Shown here one piece after another: positions 1 to 8,260 of a stretch of DNA of 64,000 bases. The first letter of the stretch is position 1, and the number at the start of each line of letters is the position of its first letter. The notes beneath the pieces were generated by a model. It was not told where the DNA came from, made no database searches, and saw only the letters and a list, made by a program, of their open reading frames with translations. This DNA is from Herbidospora daliensis. Lineage in GTDB: Bacteria; Actinomycetota; Actinomycetes; Streptosporangiales; Streptosporangiaceae. The position numbers were made by a program, and so were the translations under genes. The stretch spans positions 124,001-188,000 of the forward strand of contig NZ_BBXF01000006.1 of the NCBI RefSeq assembly GCF_001570585.1. Direction: 5' to 3'.

Positions 1-806
1 TGACCGGTGAACCGGGCGGGCCGCTTGTCCCGGAACGCACGGGCCCCCTCCTTGGCGTCCTCGCTGCCGATGACGGGCCAGCCGAGGGCGTCGGAGACCT
101 TGAGTGCCTCCTCCTCCGGCAGCCCGATCGTGTCGCGGTAGGCCCGCAGGATCGCCCGCACCGCGAGCGGCCCGCTGGCGGCCACGGCGTCGGCCAGCTC
201 GCGGGCCTTTTCGAGCGCCTGGCCGTCGGGCACGACCTGGTTGACCAGGCCCATGCGCTGCGCCTCGTGCGCGCCGACCGCGCGGCCGGTGAGCAGCAGG
301 TCCATCGCGAAGGCGTAGGGGATCTGGCGGGCCAGCCTGATCGCGCTGCCGCCCATCGGGAACAGCGCACGCCTGGCCTCGAACAGGCCCAGCGTCGCGC
401 TCTCGGCGACCACCCGCAGGTCGGTGCCGACCAGCAGCTCGGTGCCGCCCGCGACGGCGTAGCCCTCGACGGCGCAGATGATCGGTTTGGTCGGCATGGC
501 CTCGCGGAGCAGGCCGCGCCAGTGGTAGTTGGGGATCTCGGCGGCCCTGGCGCGAACCCGTTCGTCGTCGCTCGGATTCGCCATGGCCTTGAGGTCGGCG
601 CCGGCGCAGAACGTGCCGCCCGCGCCGGTCAGGATGCCGACCCTGACGTCGTCTTGTTCGGATATGTACGTCCAGGCCTCCGCCAGCCCGACGAGCATGT
701 CGGTGGAGAGGGCGTTGCGCGCCTCCTGGCGGTCCATGGTCACGATCACGACGTGGCCGTCGCGGTCGACACGGCAGTGCGGGGTGCTGATCGGCAGGCG
801 TTCCAC
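1..806 (-). CDS. Enoyl-CoA hydratase/isomerase (crotonase family), C-terminus just outside window
   Basis: Hydrates 2-enoyl-CoA thioesters in beta-oxidation; here probably of a sterol side chain, given the neighbours. The minus-strand frame is open to base 1 (about 268 codons, so only the last few residues are missing). Visible crotonase features are the oxyanion-hole stretch CAGADLK about residue 65-70, the EGYAVAGGTEL motif about residue 105-115, and the C-terminal RDKRPARFTG typical of EchA proteins. The GTG at 806 is the first start after an upstream frame with no ATG; 58 bp separate it from the divergent ligase gene. It resembles mycobacterial EchA19, which also lies divergent from a ligase, but I cannot separate EchA paralogues by eye. 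Confidence 0.9.
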   Translation of the reverse strand, partial: MERLPISTPHCRVDRDGHVVIVTMDRQEARNALSTDMLVGLAEAWTYISEQDDVRVGILTGAGGTFCAGADLKAMANPSDDERVRARAAEIPNYHWRGLLREAMPTKPIICAVEGYAVAGGTELLVGTDLRVVAESATLGLFEARRALFPMGGSAIRLARQIPYAFAMDLLLTGRAVGAHEAQRMGLVNQVVPDGQALEKARELADAVAASGPLAVRAILRAYRDTIGLPEEEALKVSDALGWPVIGSEDAKEGARAFRDKRPARFTG

Positions 807-864
807 GTACGTACTGTCCGACGCCGACCCTCGAAGATCAAGCGCTTGGTTGGAAGGAGCGCTC

Positions 865-2397
865 ATGGGCGCACTCGGATTCTGGCGGCTGGCGCAGGCC
901 GATCCCACGTGGATCGCCGCGGTCGACCCCGACGGCACGGAGCACTCGGCCGGTGACCTGCTGGCCCGCGCGAACCGGCTCGTCCACGGGCTGCGCGAGC
1001 TCGGGCTGCGGCCCGGCGACGGCGTCTGCGGGCTGGTGCCCAACGGCGCCGACGGGCTGGTGCTCTACCTCGCGGCGCTGCAGGCCGGGTGGTACTACAC
1101 GCCGGTGAACTGGCACCTGACGGGGCCGGAGATCGCGTACATCGTCGAGGACAGCGAGGCCAAGGCCTTCTTCGTGGACGAGCGCTTCGCCGTCGAAGGG
1201 GCCCGCGGCCGGGCCGGGCTCGGCCCCGAGCGGTGTTTCGCCTTCGGGGAGGTCGAGGGCTTCGCGCCGATCCCGACGGGCTCCGCCGAGATGCCGGCCG
1301 ACCGGACCGCCGGGGCGACGATGCACTACACCTCCGGCACGACCGGCCGTCCGAAGGGGGTCCGGCGCGCGCTGACCGGCCTCGACCCCGACGACATGGC
1401 CGAGCTGATGACCTCGCTGCTGCGGCTGTTCGGCATCACCCCCGGGCAGCCCAACGCCCACCTGGTCACCGCGCCCGCCTACCACACCGCCGTCACCCAG
1501 TTCGGCGGCAGCGCCCTGCACATGGGCCACACGCTCGTGCTGATGGACAAGTGGGAGGCCGAGGAGACGCTGCGCCTGTGCGAGCGCTACCACGTCACCA
1601 ACTCCCACCTGGTGCCGACCCACTTCAAGCGGCTGTTGTCGCTGCCGGAGGAGGTCAAGGGCCGGTACGACCTGTCGTCGCTGCGCTGGATGATCCACGC
1701 CGCCGCGCCCTGCCCGGTGCCGGTCAAGGCGGCGATGCTCGACTGGTGGGGCGACGTCGTCTACGAGTACTACGCCGCCACCGAGGGCGGCGGCACCCTC
1801 GCCACCCCGGAGGACTGGAAGAAGCACCCCGGCACGGTCGGCAAGGCGTGGCCGATCAGCGAACTCCTGATCGTGGACGACGAGATGAACCCCGTCGAGC
1901 AGGGCACCCCCGGGACCATCTACATGAAGATGGGGGCCGCCGCGTTCGAGTACAAGGGCGACCCAGAGAAGACCGCGGCCAACCGGCTGCGCGAGTTCTT
2001 CACCGTCGGCGACATCGGCTACCTCGACGGCGACGGCTTCCTGTTCCTGTGCGACCGCAAGGCCGACCTGATCATCTCGGGCGGGGCGAACATCTACCCC
2101 GCCGAGATCGAGAACGAGCTGCTCGTCCACCCCAAGGTCGCCGACGTCGCGGTGTTCGGCATCCCCGACGACGACTGGGGCGAGCAGATCAAGGCCGTCG
2201 TGGAACCGGCCGAAGGGGTGATCCCCGGCCCCGAGCTGGCCGCCGAGCTGCTCGACTCGCTGCGCGGGCGGTTGTCGACGATGAAGTGGCCCAAGACCAT
2301 CGACTTCATCGCCGAGATGCCCCGCGAACCCAACGGCAAGCTGCTGAAACGCAAACTCCGCGCGCCTTACTGGGAGGGCCGGGCCAGTGCCATCTGA
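865..2397 (+). CDS. Acyl-CoA synthetase (AMP-binding, FadD type)
   Basis: Activates a carboxylic acid to its CoA thioester through an acyl-adenylate; 510 residues, normal family length. The start ATG at 865 follows a GGAAGGAG ribosome site; the open frame upstream of it overlaps the divergent hydratase gene and is not coding. Motifs: YTSGTTGRPKG (P-loop) about residue 153, YYAATEGGG (A5-like) about 305, GDIGYLDGDGF, the DRKADLIISGGANIYP hinge, and PREPNGKLLKRKLR with the catalytic lysine near the C-terminus. It overlaps the next gene by 11 nt, so it leads a translationally coupled operon. Substrate unknown; a sterol side-chain acid is inferred from context. Confidence 0.92.
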   Translation: MGALGFWRLAQADPTWIAAVDPDGTEHSAGDLLARANRLVHGLRELGLRPGDGVCGLVPNGADGLVLYLAALQAGWYYTPVNWHLTGPEIAYIVEDSEAKAFFVDERFAVEGARGRAGLGPERCFAFGEVEGFAPIPTGSAEMPADRTAGATMHYTSGTTGRPKGVRRALTGLDPDDMAELMTSLLRLFGITPGQPNAHLVTAPAYHTAVTQFGGSALHMGHTLVLMDKWEAEETLRLCERYHVTNSHLVPTHFKRLLSLPEEVKGRYDLSSLRWMIHAAAPCPVPVKAAMLDWWGDVVYEYYAATEGGGTLATPEDWKKHPGTVGKAWPISELLIVDDEMNPVEQGTPGTIYMKMGAAAFEYKGDPEKTAANRLREFFTVGDIGYLDGDGFLFLCDRKADLIISGGANIYPAEIENELLVHPKVADVAVFGIPDDDWGEQIKAVVEPAEGVIPGPELAAELLDSLRGRLSTMKWPKTIDFIAEMPREPNGKLLKRKLRAPYWEGRASAI

Positions 2398-3268
2398 ACC
2401 CAACCACGTTCTGGAGTTCCCGGGCGGCTACACCCGCTCGACCGGGCCGGTCATCGGCCGCTTCCTCACCGAACTGCGCGCCGGCCGGATCGTCGGGGTC
2501 CGCACGGCCGCGCGGAAGGTGCTGGTGCCGCCACTGGAGTACGACCCGGCGACCGGCGAACCGACGCTCACGACTCCCGACCAGACGAGCCCGGAACCGT
2601 CCTACGACTTCGTCGAGGTCGGCCCGGCCGGGACCGTCCGCGAGTGGACCTGGGTCGAGGAGCCGCGCAAGAACCACCCGCTCGACCGGCCGTTCGCGTG
2701 GGCGCTGATCCGGCTCGACGGCGCGGACACCTCGCTGGTGCACGCGGTCGACGCTCCGGTGAAGGCGATGCGGACCGGGATGCGGGTCTGGCCGCGCTGG
2801 CGATCCGACCGGGTCGGCTCGATCACCGACCTCGAGTGCTTCGTGCCCGAGGTGAGCACGATCGTGGCGACCGTGCGCACCGAGTACACGGTGACGCCGG
2901 GGGCCGCCCTCGCGCGGTACCTCGACGCGCTGACCAGGGAGGTCTTCCTGGCGGGCCGGTGCCCGACGTGCGAGAGCGTCTACGTGCCCTACCGGCTCTC
3001 GTGCCCGCAGTGCGGGTCGGTCATCGAGGAGGAGCTGGAGGTCGGGCCCGCGGGCACGGTCACCACGTTCGCGATCAACAACCTGCCCGACCCGCGCGCG
3101 CCGCAGGTGCCGTTCGTGTCGGCGTACATCCTGCTCGACGGGGCCGACACCCCGATCATCGCGCTGCTGTCGGAGATCCCGTCCGACCAGGTCACCGAGG
3201 GGATGCGGGTGCGGGCCGTGTTCGAGGGCGGGACCGTCAAGTGGTTCGCGCCGGAACGGGAGGCGTGA
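2387..3268 (+). CDS. Tandem DUF35 OB-fold protein (acyl-CoA-associated, Rv3521-like)
   Basis: DUF35 (rubredoxin-like zinc ribbon plus OB fold) proteins partner with thiolase-fold Ltp enzymes and bind the CoA ester; ChsH2-Ltp2 is the known case. This 293-residue protein starts at a GTG inside the end of the ligase gene. It carries two copies: residues about 20-155 with an RAGRIVGVRTAARKVLVPP-type ribbon that has no cysteines, and residues about 180-290 with an intact ribbon C192-x2-C195/C206-x2-C209, followed by an OB fold. The order DUF35, then Ltp4-like, then Ltp3-like matches Mycobacterium tuberculosis Rv3521-Rv3523. Role inferred: scaffold for one or both aldolases encoded next. Confidence 0.88.
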   Translation: MPSEPNHVLEFPGGYTRSTGPVIGRFLTELRAGRIVGVRTAARKVLVPPLEYDPATGEPTLTTPDQTSPEPSYDFVEVGPAGTVREWTWVEEPRKNHPLDRPFAWALIRLDGADTSLVHAVDAPVKAMRTGMRVWPRWRSDRVGSITDLECFVPEVSTIVATVRTEYTVTPGAALARYLDALTREVFLAGRCPTCESVYVPYRLSCPQCGSVIEEELEVGPAGTVTTFAINNLPDPRAPQVPFVSAYILLDGADTPIIALLSEIPSDQVTEGMRVRAVFEGGTVKWFAPEREA

Positions 3269-4245
3269 TGAGACCGGTCGCCGTCGCGGCGTTCGCGCAG
3301 ACCACGCACACCGATCACGACACCGGGCTGGCGGAGGCGGAGCTGATCCTCCCGGTCATCCGGGCGGTACGCGAACAGTCGGGCCTCACCGAATTCGGCT
3401 TCACCTGCTCGGGCAGCTGCGACTACCTGGCCGGGGCGCCGTTCTCGTTCGTGTCGGCCCTCGACGCGCTCGGCGCGTGGCCGCCGATCCAGGAGAGCCA
3501 CGTCGAGATGGACGCCGCCTTCGCGCTCTACGAGGCGTGGGTGCGATTACAACACGGCGACGTCGACTCGGCCCTGGTCTACGGCTTCGGCAAGTCGTCG
3601 ATGGGCGACCTGCGCGAGATCATGACCCTCCAGCTCGACCCCTATTACCTGGCCCCGCTGGGCCTCGACCAGCTCTCCTACGCGGGCCTCCAGCGCAGCG
3701 CGGTCAAGGGGGACTTCCCGGCCGTCGCCCGGCGCAGCTGGGAGTCCGCTCAGACCAACCCCTACGCGCTCAAGCTTCCCGAACCCGTGGAGACCGCCCC
3801 GATCACGGACGGAGCCGCCGCGATCGTATTGGTGGCGGGCGATCTCCTCCAGGACCGCACGAACCTCGCGTACATCACCGGCATCGCCCATCGCATAGAT
3901 CCGCACTATCCGGGCATGAGGGATCTCACCCGGTCGGCCTCCGCCGCCGCTGCCGCAACGGCGGCGGGGGTCGGCAAGGGCCCTGTCGACGTCGCCGAAC
4001 TGCACGTCCAGTTCGCCCACGAGGAGATCGTCCTCGCCGAGGCGCTCGGCCTGCCCGCCGGCACGGTCGTCAACCCCTCCGGCGGCCCGCTGGCCGCCAA
4101 CCCGGTCATGGCGACCGGGCTCATCCGCATCGGCGAGGCCGCCAGCCGGGTCATGGACGGCACCGCCGCCCGCGCCGTCGCCCACGCCACCAGCGGGCCC
4201 TGCCTCCAGCACAACCTCGTCGCCGTCCTGTCCCGGGAGTCGTGA
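3268..4245 (+). CDS. ltp4: Thiolase-fold lipid-transfer protein / putative aldolase (Ltp4-like)
   Basis: Ltp proteins are thiolase-fold enzymes; Ltp3/Ltp4 of rhodococci act in cleavage of C24-branched sterol side chains. Encodes 325 residues from the ATG in the ATGA overlap with the DUF35 gene. Seen: TCSGSCDYLAG about residue 48-58, YGFGKSSMGD about 109-118, a TDGAAAIVLV segment, and the thiolase C-terminal signature VNPSGGPLAANP followed by SGPCLQHN. It lacks the canonical NxxCASG nucleophile context of true thiolases, which favours aldol-lyase over thiolytic chemistry. The symbol rests on synteny and family resemblance; the exact substrate is inferred. Confidence 0.8.
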   Translation: MRPVAVAAFAQTTHTDHDTGLAEAELILPVIRAVREQSGLTEFGFTCSGSCDYLAGAPFSFVSALDALGAWPPIQESHVEMDAAFALYEAWVRLQHGDVDSALVYGFGKSSMGDLREIMTLQLDPYYLAPLGLDQLSYAGLQRSAVKGDFPAVARRSWESAQTNPYALKLPEPVETAPITDGAAAIVLVAGDLLQDRTNLAYITGIAHRIDPHYPGMRDLTRSASAAAAATAAGVGKGPVDVAELHVQFAHEEIVLAEALGLPAGTVVNPSGGPLAANPVMATGLIRIGEAASRVMDGTAARAVAHATSGPCLQHNLVAVLSRES

Positions 4246-5393
4246 TGGGCAATCGTTGCGCGGTCATCGGGGTCGGCCAGACCCACTACACGACCCGGCG
4301 CCGGGACGTCTCCATGGCCGGGCTGGTCAGGGAGGCGGCGCTGCGCGCCCTGGAGGACGCCGGGCTCACCTTCGCCGACATCGACGCCGTCGTCGTCGGC
4401 AAGGCGCCCGACCTGTTCGAGGGCGTCATGATGCCGGAGGCGTACCTCGCCGACGCGCTCGGCGCGGCCGGCAAGCCCATGATGCGGGTGCACACCGCCG
4501 GGAGCGTCGGCGGCTCCACGGCGCTCGTCGGGGCCTCGCTCATCCAGGGCGGCGTGCACGACCGGGTGCTGGTGGTGGCGTACGAGAAACAGAGCGAGTC
4601 GAACGCCACGTGGGCCCTGACCACCCATCTGCCGTTCACGTCGTCGCTGGTCGTGGGGGCGGGCGGCTACTTCGCCCCGCACATCCGCGAGTACATGCGC
4701 CGGTCGGGCGCGCCCGACCACATCGGCACCCTGGTCGCGGTCAAAGACCGGCTGAACGCGCTGAAGAACCCCTACGCGCACCTGCGCATCCCCGGCATCG
4801 ACCGCGCCATGGTCGAGTCGACGCCCATGTTGTGGGAGCCGATCCGCTACCTGGAGACGTGCCCGTCGTCCGACGGCGCGTGCGCGATCGTGTTGTCGTC
4901 GGAGCACGCGGTGACCGGGACCCCGGCGTGGGTGCACGGCGGCGCGATGCGCTCCGAGCCCATCTTCCGGGCCGGCCGCGACACCGTCAGCCCGCAGGCG
5001 GGCATCGACTGCGCCGCCGACGTCTACCGCCAGGCCGGCGTGACCGACCCGCGCCGCGACCTCGACGTGGCCGAGGTCTACGTGCCGTTCAGCTGGTACG
5101 AGCCCATGTGGCTGGAGAACCTCGGCTTCTGCGGCGTCAACGAGGGCTGGAAGCTCACCGAGGCCGGGGCCACCGCACTCGACGGCGACATCCCGTGGAA
5201 CGCCTCCGGCGGGGTGTTGTCGAGCAACCCGATCGGCGCCTCCGGGCTCATCCGGTTCGCCGAGGCCGCGCTCCAGGTCCGGGGCATGGCGGGCGAGCAC
5301 CAGGTCGAGGGGGCCAGGAAGGCCCTCGGGCACGCGTACGGCGGAGGCGCGCAGTTCTTCGCCATGTGGATCGTCGGAGCGGAGAAGCCATGA
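4245..5393 (+). CDS. ltp3: Thiolase-fold lipid-transfer protein / putative aldolase (Ltp3-like)
   Basis: Second Ltp-family enzyme, 382 residues, start ATG at 4245 overlapping the preceding stop (TGATG). The N-terminus CAVIGVGQTHYTTRR and the ALEDAGLTFADIDAVVVG stretch are classic for SCP-x-like thiolases. Where thiolases carry the nucleophilic Cys this protein reads HTAGSVGGSTAL, so the catalytic Cys is absent (seen). C-terminal ASGGVLSSNPIGASGLIRF and GHAYGGGAQFFAMWIV are the usual thiolase closing motifs. Together with the Ltp4-like and DUF35 proteins it probably forms a retro-aldolase complex acting on a 17- or 22-hydroxy acyl-CoA (inference). Confidence 0.8.
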   Translation: MGNRCAVIGVGQTHYTTRRRDVSMAGLVREAALRALEDAGLTFADIDAVVVGKAPDLFEGVMMPEAYLADALGAAGKPMMRVHTAGSVGGSTALVGASLIQGGVHDRVLVVAYEKQSESNATWALTTHLPFTSSLVVGAGGYFAPHIREYMRRSGAPDHIGTLVAVKDRLNALKNPYAHLRIPGIDRAMVESTPMLWEPIRYLETCPSSDGACAIVLSSEHAVTGTPAWVHGGAMRSEPIFRAGRDTVSPQAGIDCAADVYRQAGVTDPRRDLDVAEVYVPFSWYEPMWLENLGFCGVNEGWKLTEAGATALDGDIPWNASGGVLSSNPIGASGLIRFAEAALQVRGMAGEHQVEGARKALGHAYGGGAQFFAMWIVGAEKP

Positions 5394-6952
5394 GCCCGAT
5401 GCACTTCCACCACGCCGACCTCTTCGAGGGGCTGGCCGACGCCATCGGCGACCGCACGGCCGTGGTCTGCGGCGACGACCGGGCCACCTACGCCGAACTC
5501 GACGCCGCCGCCAACCGGCTGGCCCACCACCTCGCCGGGCACGTCGCCCCCGGTCAGCACGTCGGCGTCCACCTCTACAACGGGCTCGAATACGTGATCG
5601 CGCTGCTGGCGATCCTGAAGATCCGCGCGGTGCCGGTGAACGTCAACTACCGCTACGTCGCGGCCGAACTGAGCTACCTGTACGACGACTCCGACATCGT
5701 CGCCCTGGTCTACTCGGCCGAGTTCGACGACCGGGTCGCCGCCGCCCGCACCGACCGGATGCGCCACCTCATCGCGGTGGGCGACTCGGCCATCGCCGAC
5801 GCGGTGCCGTGGAGCCGCGCGGTCGAGGGCTCCGCCGACCGCGACTTCGGCCCGCGCGACGGCCAGGACGTCTACATCATCTACACCGGCGGGACGACCG
5901 GCCTGCCCAAGGGCGTGTTGTGGACGCACGAGGACCTGTTCATGGCCTTCGGCGGCGGCAACCCCTACGGCGCGCCGCACACCACGCCCGAGGCGGTCGT
6001 CGAGCAGGCCCGCGCCGCCGGGCCGCTCACCATGATGGCCGCGGCCCCGCTGATGCACGGCGCCGCCCAGATGGGCACGTTCATCGCGTTCTGGATGGGC
6101 GCGACGATGGTCTACGTGCCGCGCTTCGAGGCCGACGCGGTGCTGCGCGCGATCGGCCGGGAGAAGGTGGTGTCGATCACCATCACCGGCGACGCCATGG
6201 CGGTTCCGCTGGCCGACGCGTTGGAGACGGGTTCCTACGATCTGTCGTCGTTGTTCGTGCTCAGCTCGACCGGCGCGATCCTGACCGGGGCCGTCCGCGA
6301 CCGCCTGCAGGCGCTGCTCCCGAACGTCATGATCATGGACAGCTTCGGCTCGACCGAGTCGGGCTACACCGCCTCGGCGGTCGCCGGGTCGTCGCCGGAG
6401 TCGGGCCTGAAATACCAGCCCAACCCGAACGCGACGATGGCCGTGCTCGACGGCGCGCTGCGCCCGGTCGCCCCCGGTGAGATGGGCGTGGTGGCCAAGA
6501 CCGGCCGCATCGCCCACGGCTACTACAAGGACCCGGCGAAGACCGAAGAGACCTTCGTGACCGACGCCGACGGCGTGAAGTGGCTGCTCACCGGCGACGT
6601 CGCCCGCGTGGAGGAGGACGGCACCATCCGCGTCTACGGCCGCGGCTCCCAGTGCATCAACACCGGCGGCGAGAAGGTCTTCCCCGAAGAGGTCGAAGCC
6701 GTGCTGAAAGGCCACCCGGGCGTCTTCGACGCGGTCGTCACCGGCCTGCCCGACGACCGCTGGGGCCACCGCGTGGCCGCCGTCGTCGAACCCCGCACCA
6801 AGAACCTCACGGAGTCGGACCTCGACGCCCACTGCCGCGAACGCCTATCGGGCTACAAGGTCCCTCGGCAGTACGCGTTCGTGGGGGAACTGGTGCGCTC
6901 CCCGTCGGGCAAGGCCGACTACAGGTGGGCCCGCGAACAGTTCGACCCGTGA
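5390..6952 (+). CDS. fadD19: Steroid/fatty acyl-CoA ligase, FadD19-like
   Basis: FadD19 ligates CoA to the C24/C26 acid of the sterol side chain and is required for C24-branched sterols in rhodococci. 520 residues; ATG at 5390 overlaps the ltp3 stop (ATGA). The N-terminal part (DLFEGLADAIGDRTAVVCGD, then VPVNVNYRYVAAELSYLYDD) is very close to what I know of mycobacterial FadD19. Motifs: YTGGTTGLPKGVLW about residue 165, DSFGSTESGY about 320, TGDVARVEEDGTI, GRGSQCINTGGEKVFPEEVE, and PSGKADYRWA with the C-terminal catalytic Lys. Last gene of the operon; 27 bp separate it from the convergent reductase. Confidence 0.85.
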   Translation: MSPMHFHHADLFEGLADAIGDRTAVVCGDDRATYAELDAAANRLAHHLAGHVAPGQHVGVHLYNGLEYVIALLAILKIRAVPVNVNYRYVAAELSYLYDDSDIVALVYSAEFDDRVAAARTDRMRHLIAVGDSAIADAVPWSRAVEGSADRDFGPRDGQDVYIIYTGGTTGLPKGVLWTHEDLFMAFGGGNPYGAPHTTPEAVVEQARAAGPLTMMAAAPLMHGAAQMGTFIAFWMGATMVYVPRFEADAVLRAIGREKVVSITITGDAMAVPLADALETGSYDLSSLFVLSSTGAILTGAVRDRLQALLPNVMIMDSFGSTESGYTASAVAGSSPESGLKYQPNPNATMAVLDGALRPVAPGEMGVVAKTGRIAHGYYKDPAKTEETFVTDADGVKWLLTGDVARVEEDGTIRVYGRGSQCINTGGEKVFPEEVEAVLKGHPGVFDAVVTGLPDDRWGHRVAAVVEPRTKNLTESDLDAHCRERLSGYKVPRQYAFVGELVRSPSGKADYRWAREQFDP

Positions 6953-6979
6953 CCGGGGCCGGGGGGTCGCTTGGGTGGG

Positions 6980-7564
6980 TCAGCGTTTGATGTCGTAGGT
7001 CAGGTGGGTGGCCAGGGGGGAGGTGCGGCAGTTCACCAGGTCTAGGTCGGCCTCGAAGGTGCCGTCGAACAACGGTGTGCCGCTGCCCAGGACCACGGGG
7101 GCGATGGTGATCCAGAGCCGGTCGACCACGCCCATCCGGAGATACTGCCGGATGACGTCGGCGCCGCCGCCGATGGCGATCGGGAGGTCGCCTGCCGTCT
7201 CGCGGGCGCGCTTCAGCGCCTCCTCCGCGCCGGTGACGTAGGTGAAGTCGGTCGGCAGGTCGTCGGTGATCCGGTTGGTCAGCACGAAGATCGGGCTGGC
7301 GAACGGGTTCTCGCCGCCCCACGCGCCGGCCGCGTCGAACATGCTCCGGCCGACGATGGTCGCGCCCGCCCCGTTCATCTCGGCGATGACCTCGGCGTCG
7401 ACCGGGTGGAGGTCGCTGCCGGACGACGGGTTCTCGTAGGTCCACGGCCCGCCGAACACCCAGTAGTGGAGGCGTTCGCCGCCGTCGCCGAGACCTCGGC
7501 CGGGGCCCCAGTTCGGACCGGCGACGAAACCGTCGAGGGAGATGGTGATGCCCGCGTGAATCAT
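6980..7564 (-). CDS. RibD C-terminal-domain / dihydrofolate reductase-like protein
   Basis: Single-domain member of the DHFR/RibD-C superfamily, 194 residues, close to the usual 180-200. N-terminal MIHAGITISLDGFVAGP is the standard start of this family, with the Asp of SLDGF conserved. A nucleotide-binding region reads IAIGGGADVIRQYLRMGVVD about residue 130-150, followed by APVVLGSGTPLF. Such proteins are NADPH-binding reductases of unknown substrate; true folate reductase activity is not implied. Start ATG at 7564; 35 bp from the LysE gene upstream on the same strand. Confidence 0.88.
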   Translation of the reverse strand: MIHAGITISLDGFVAGPNWGPGRGLGDGGERLHYWVFGGPWTYENPSSGSDLHPVDAEVIAEMNGAGATIVGRSMFDAAGAWGGENPFASPIFVLTNRITDDLPTDFTYVTGAEEALKRARETAGDLPIAIGGGADVIRQYLRMGVVDRLWITIAPVVLGSGTPLFDGTFEADLDLVNCRTSPLATHLTYDIKR

Positions 7565-7599
7565 GCCGTCATCGTGCCCGAGGGCACCGACAGAATCGG

Positions 7600-8232
7600 C
7601 TACTTCGACGGCTCCCCGGCGAACGCGGCCACCCCGCCGAGCGCGATGTAGACGACGCCGCTGCCGACGTCGAGCCGGCGACGGGCGGCGGCCGAGCGCT
7701 TGAGGCGTCCGGACAACGCGGAGGCGGCCAGGGCGTAGGTGCCGTCGCTGGCCATGCCGAGGACGACCCAGATCATGCCGAGCAGCACGATCTGCGGGGC
7801 CAGCGGGCCCGCGTGCGGGTCGGCGAACTGCGGCAGGAAGGCCAGGAAGAAGATGGCGGTCTTCGGGTTGAGCACGTTCACCACGAAGCCCTCGCCGAAC
7901 AGGCGCGCCTTCGGGGTCGCGACGACCACGGCCTCCTCGGCCGAGCTCCGGTCCATGAGCTTGCGGACGCCCAGGTAGACGAGGTAGGCGGCGCCGGCGT
8001 ACTTGACGATGGTGAACGCCGTCGCCGAGGCGGCCAGGATCGCGCTGATGCCCAGCGCGGCGGCGGCGATGTGGACGAGCGACCCGGCGTGCACGCCGAG
8101 CACCGAGACCATCCCGGCGGCACGCCCCTGGGCGACGCTGCGGGTGACGATGTAGACCACGGCGGGGCCGGGCACGAGCAGCAGAGCCAGGGTGGCGACG
8201 GAAAAGACGGCGAGCGTCGGCAGATCGGGCAT
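7600..8232 (-). CDS. LysE/RhtB-family amino acid exporter
   Basis: Integral membrane efflux protein of 210 residues. It has six hydrophobic segments: about residues 7-29, 40-62, 66-88, 117-135, 150-170 and 185-206. The signature LLVPGPAVVYIVTRSVAQGR follows the first helix and NVLNPKTAIFFLAFLPQF the fourth; both are characteristic of LysE/RhtB transporters (PGP and NPK motifs). Substrate is probably a neutral or basic amino acid, unassigned. It sits 28 bp downstream of the LysR gene on the same strand, so it may be co-transcribed with and controlled by that regulator. Confidence 0.92.
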   Translation of the reverse strand: MPDLPTLAVFSVATLALLLVPGPAVVYIVTRSVAQGRAAGMVSVLGVHAGSLVHIAAAALGISAILAASATAFTIVKYAGAAYLVYLGVRKLMDRSSAEEAVVVATPKARLFGEGFVVNVLNPKTAIFFLAFLPQFADPHAGPLAPQIVLLGMIWVVLGMASDGTYALAASALSGRLKRSAAARRRLDVGSGVVYIALGGVAAFAGEPSK

Positions 8233-8260
8233 GCCGCGAGGATAAGGACGAACGCGCTGA

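Noticed and set aside
838-2403. Long minus-strand frame (521 codons) opposite the first ligase gene
   Set aside because: Composition Val/Gly/Arg/His-rich with no domain; it mirrors the codon-biased ligase gene, whose AMP-binding motifs are intact. Such antisense frames are a GC-rich artefact.
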